A stretch of 64,000 nucleotides of DNA, from positions 6,531,072-6,595,071 of the forward strand of contig OW285189.1 of the NCBI GenBank assembly GCA_935421135.1, written 5' to 3'. Below are positions 63,269-64,000 of the stretch, piece by piece; within the stretch, counting starts at the first letter, position 1; each line of letters begins with the position of its first letter. Position numbers and translations under genes: made by a program. Origin of the DNA: Bugulina stolonifera (Eukaryota; Bryozoa; Gymnolaemata; Cheilostomatida; Bugulidae). The notes beneath the pieces are model-generated. The model saw only the letters and a list, made by a program, of their open reading frames with translations. It was not told where the DNA came from and searched no databases.

Positions 63269-64000
63269 ATGAACTCTCAAAATCAAGATGAGTCATTGAA
63301 AGTCAAAAGACCTATGAATTCATTCATGGTAAGCATGCACATTGTAGTGACTTTACTCTGTCAGTAGTTTAACTTAGTTTGCTTTGCTACATTTTGTACC
63401 TCAAGTTCAAATTATTTTGAGCACGAGTTGTTGAAGCATGCAGTATTGTATAAGCATAGACAGGTATCATACAATGTATAAATAATTGTGAATATAACAT
63501 GTACAGTAGCTCTGTGTAGACAGGTTGTAGGCCCTATATGGCAATATGAGATGCATCATACATGTACATTGTTATGTGATATATCAAATATTGTGATGTG
63601 ACGTGTATTATATATTGTTATATGACATTAATTATAGGCCTAATTGTTATATGGCATGTATCCAACATTGTGATGTGACATGTAACCTATCAAGTATTGT
63701 AATGTAGTATGTATCATCTGCTGCGTTGTGCGATATAACATCACAATATACGATACATGTCACATCATCATGATATATATAGGCCTCTATATACCATTTA
63801 CCGTGATGTGAACAGGTCTTTAGTCAGATAGAAAGAAAGAAAATGAGAGAGAAAGTACCGGATCTACATAATGCTATAATCAGTGTAGAGTTGGGTTTAC
63901 GTTGGAAGCAACTCTCCGAGGAAGAGCGTAAACCTTACAAAGACATATCTAAAAAGTTGAGAGATCAGCATAGGAAGGCTAACCCTCACTACCAATATAG
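63269..64000 (+). CDS. SOX-family HMG-box transcription factor, 5' part
   Basis: Exon 1, 63269-63328, encodes M-N-S-Q-N-Q-D-E-S-L then KVKRPMNSFM with donor GTAAGC. Exon 2 starts at 63816 after AACAG, in phase, and runs off the window. Together they give most of an HMG box from residue 11: VKRPMNSFM/VFSQIERKKMREKVPDL, HNAIISVELGLRWKQL, SEEERKPYKDISKKLRDQHR, KANPHYQY. RPMN-FMV, the Lys-Met pair, HN-IS, LG-RWK-L and HP-Y-Y are the SOX signature. The protein should bind and bend AACAAT-type DNA. Unusual points: Phe instead of the SOX Trp after FMV, almost no sequence before the box, and an intron within the box between Met and Val. The SOX subgroup is not assignable; a distant HMG relative is less likely. 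Confidence 0.85.

Overview
This is an animal nuclear genome window, AT-rich and intron-rich, with GT-AG introns and no operon structure. The gene set (SOX-type HMG box, annexin, SR-cyclophilin, selenocysteine synthase, type II PI4-kinase, CDP-ethanolamine enzyme) is metazoan. Compact spacing, short exons and divergent but fully alignable orthologues suggest a non-bilaterian such as a sponge. That placement is inference; no ribosomal or mitochondrial marker is present to settle it.

Eight protein-coding genes could be assembled exon by exon with consistent splice phases. Plus strand: the 3' end of UBA3 (306-1826), TTC1 (24090-26560, 272 aa), a PPIG/NKTR-type SR-cyclophilin (27186-35672, 16 coding exons, 923 aa), PCYT2 (44794-49917, 359 aa) and the first two coding exons of a SOX-family HMG-box gene (63269 to the window end). 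Minus strand: an annexin (4254-8934, about 319 aa), SEPSECS (12883-17614, 468 aa) and PI4K2 (52373-58957, 490 aa). They are unrelated housekeeping, signalling or regulatory genes: neddylation, selenocysteine synthesis, pre-mRNA-linked prolyl isomerase, phosphatidylethanolamine synthesis, phosphoinositide kinase, calcium/phospholipid binding. Nothing suggests that they act together.

Introns and intergenic DNA are rich in mobile and repeat sequence. There is a decayed non-LTR retrotransposon with a restriction-like endonuclease region (about 19809-22973). Two solo LTRs of one family (39651-40424 and 61700-62496) each have their own 4-bp target duplication. Two non-autonomous hAT-type elements have perfect 8-bp target duplications (18029-18740 and 47267-48147). 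A 1.5-kb foldback element also has an 8-bp duplication (55070-56563). Several hairpin MITEs, three tRNA-derived SINE-like sequences, many minisatellites and a roughly 260-bp palindrome inside a UBA3 intron complete the list.

The most unusual observations are an orphan, still-open copy of the PCYT2 terminal exon plus 3' UTR lying 6 kb upstream of PCYT2; a PPIG intron whose weak donor sits next to a stop that would yield a stand-alone cyclophilin; a dispersed family of small hairpins built on a GTTGTC/GACAAC core; and the density of freshly bounded transposons inside conserved genes. No clearly new multi-gene system was found.
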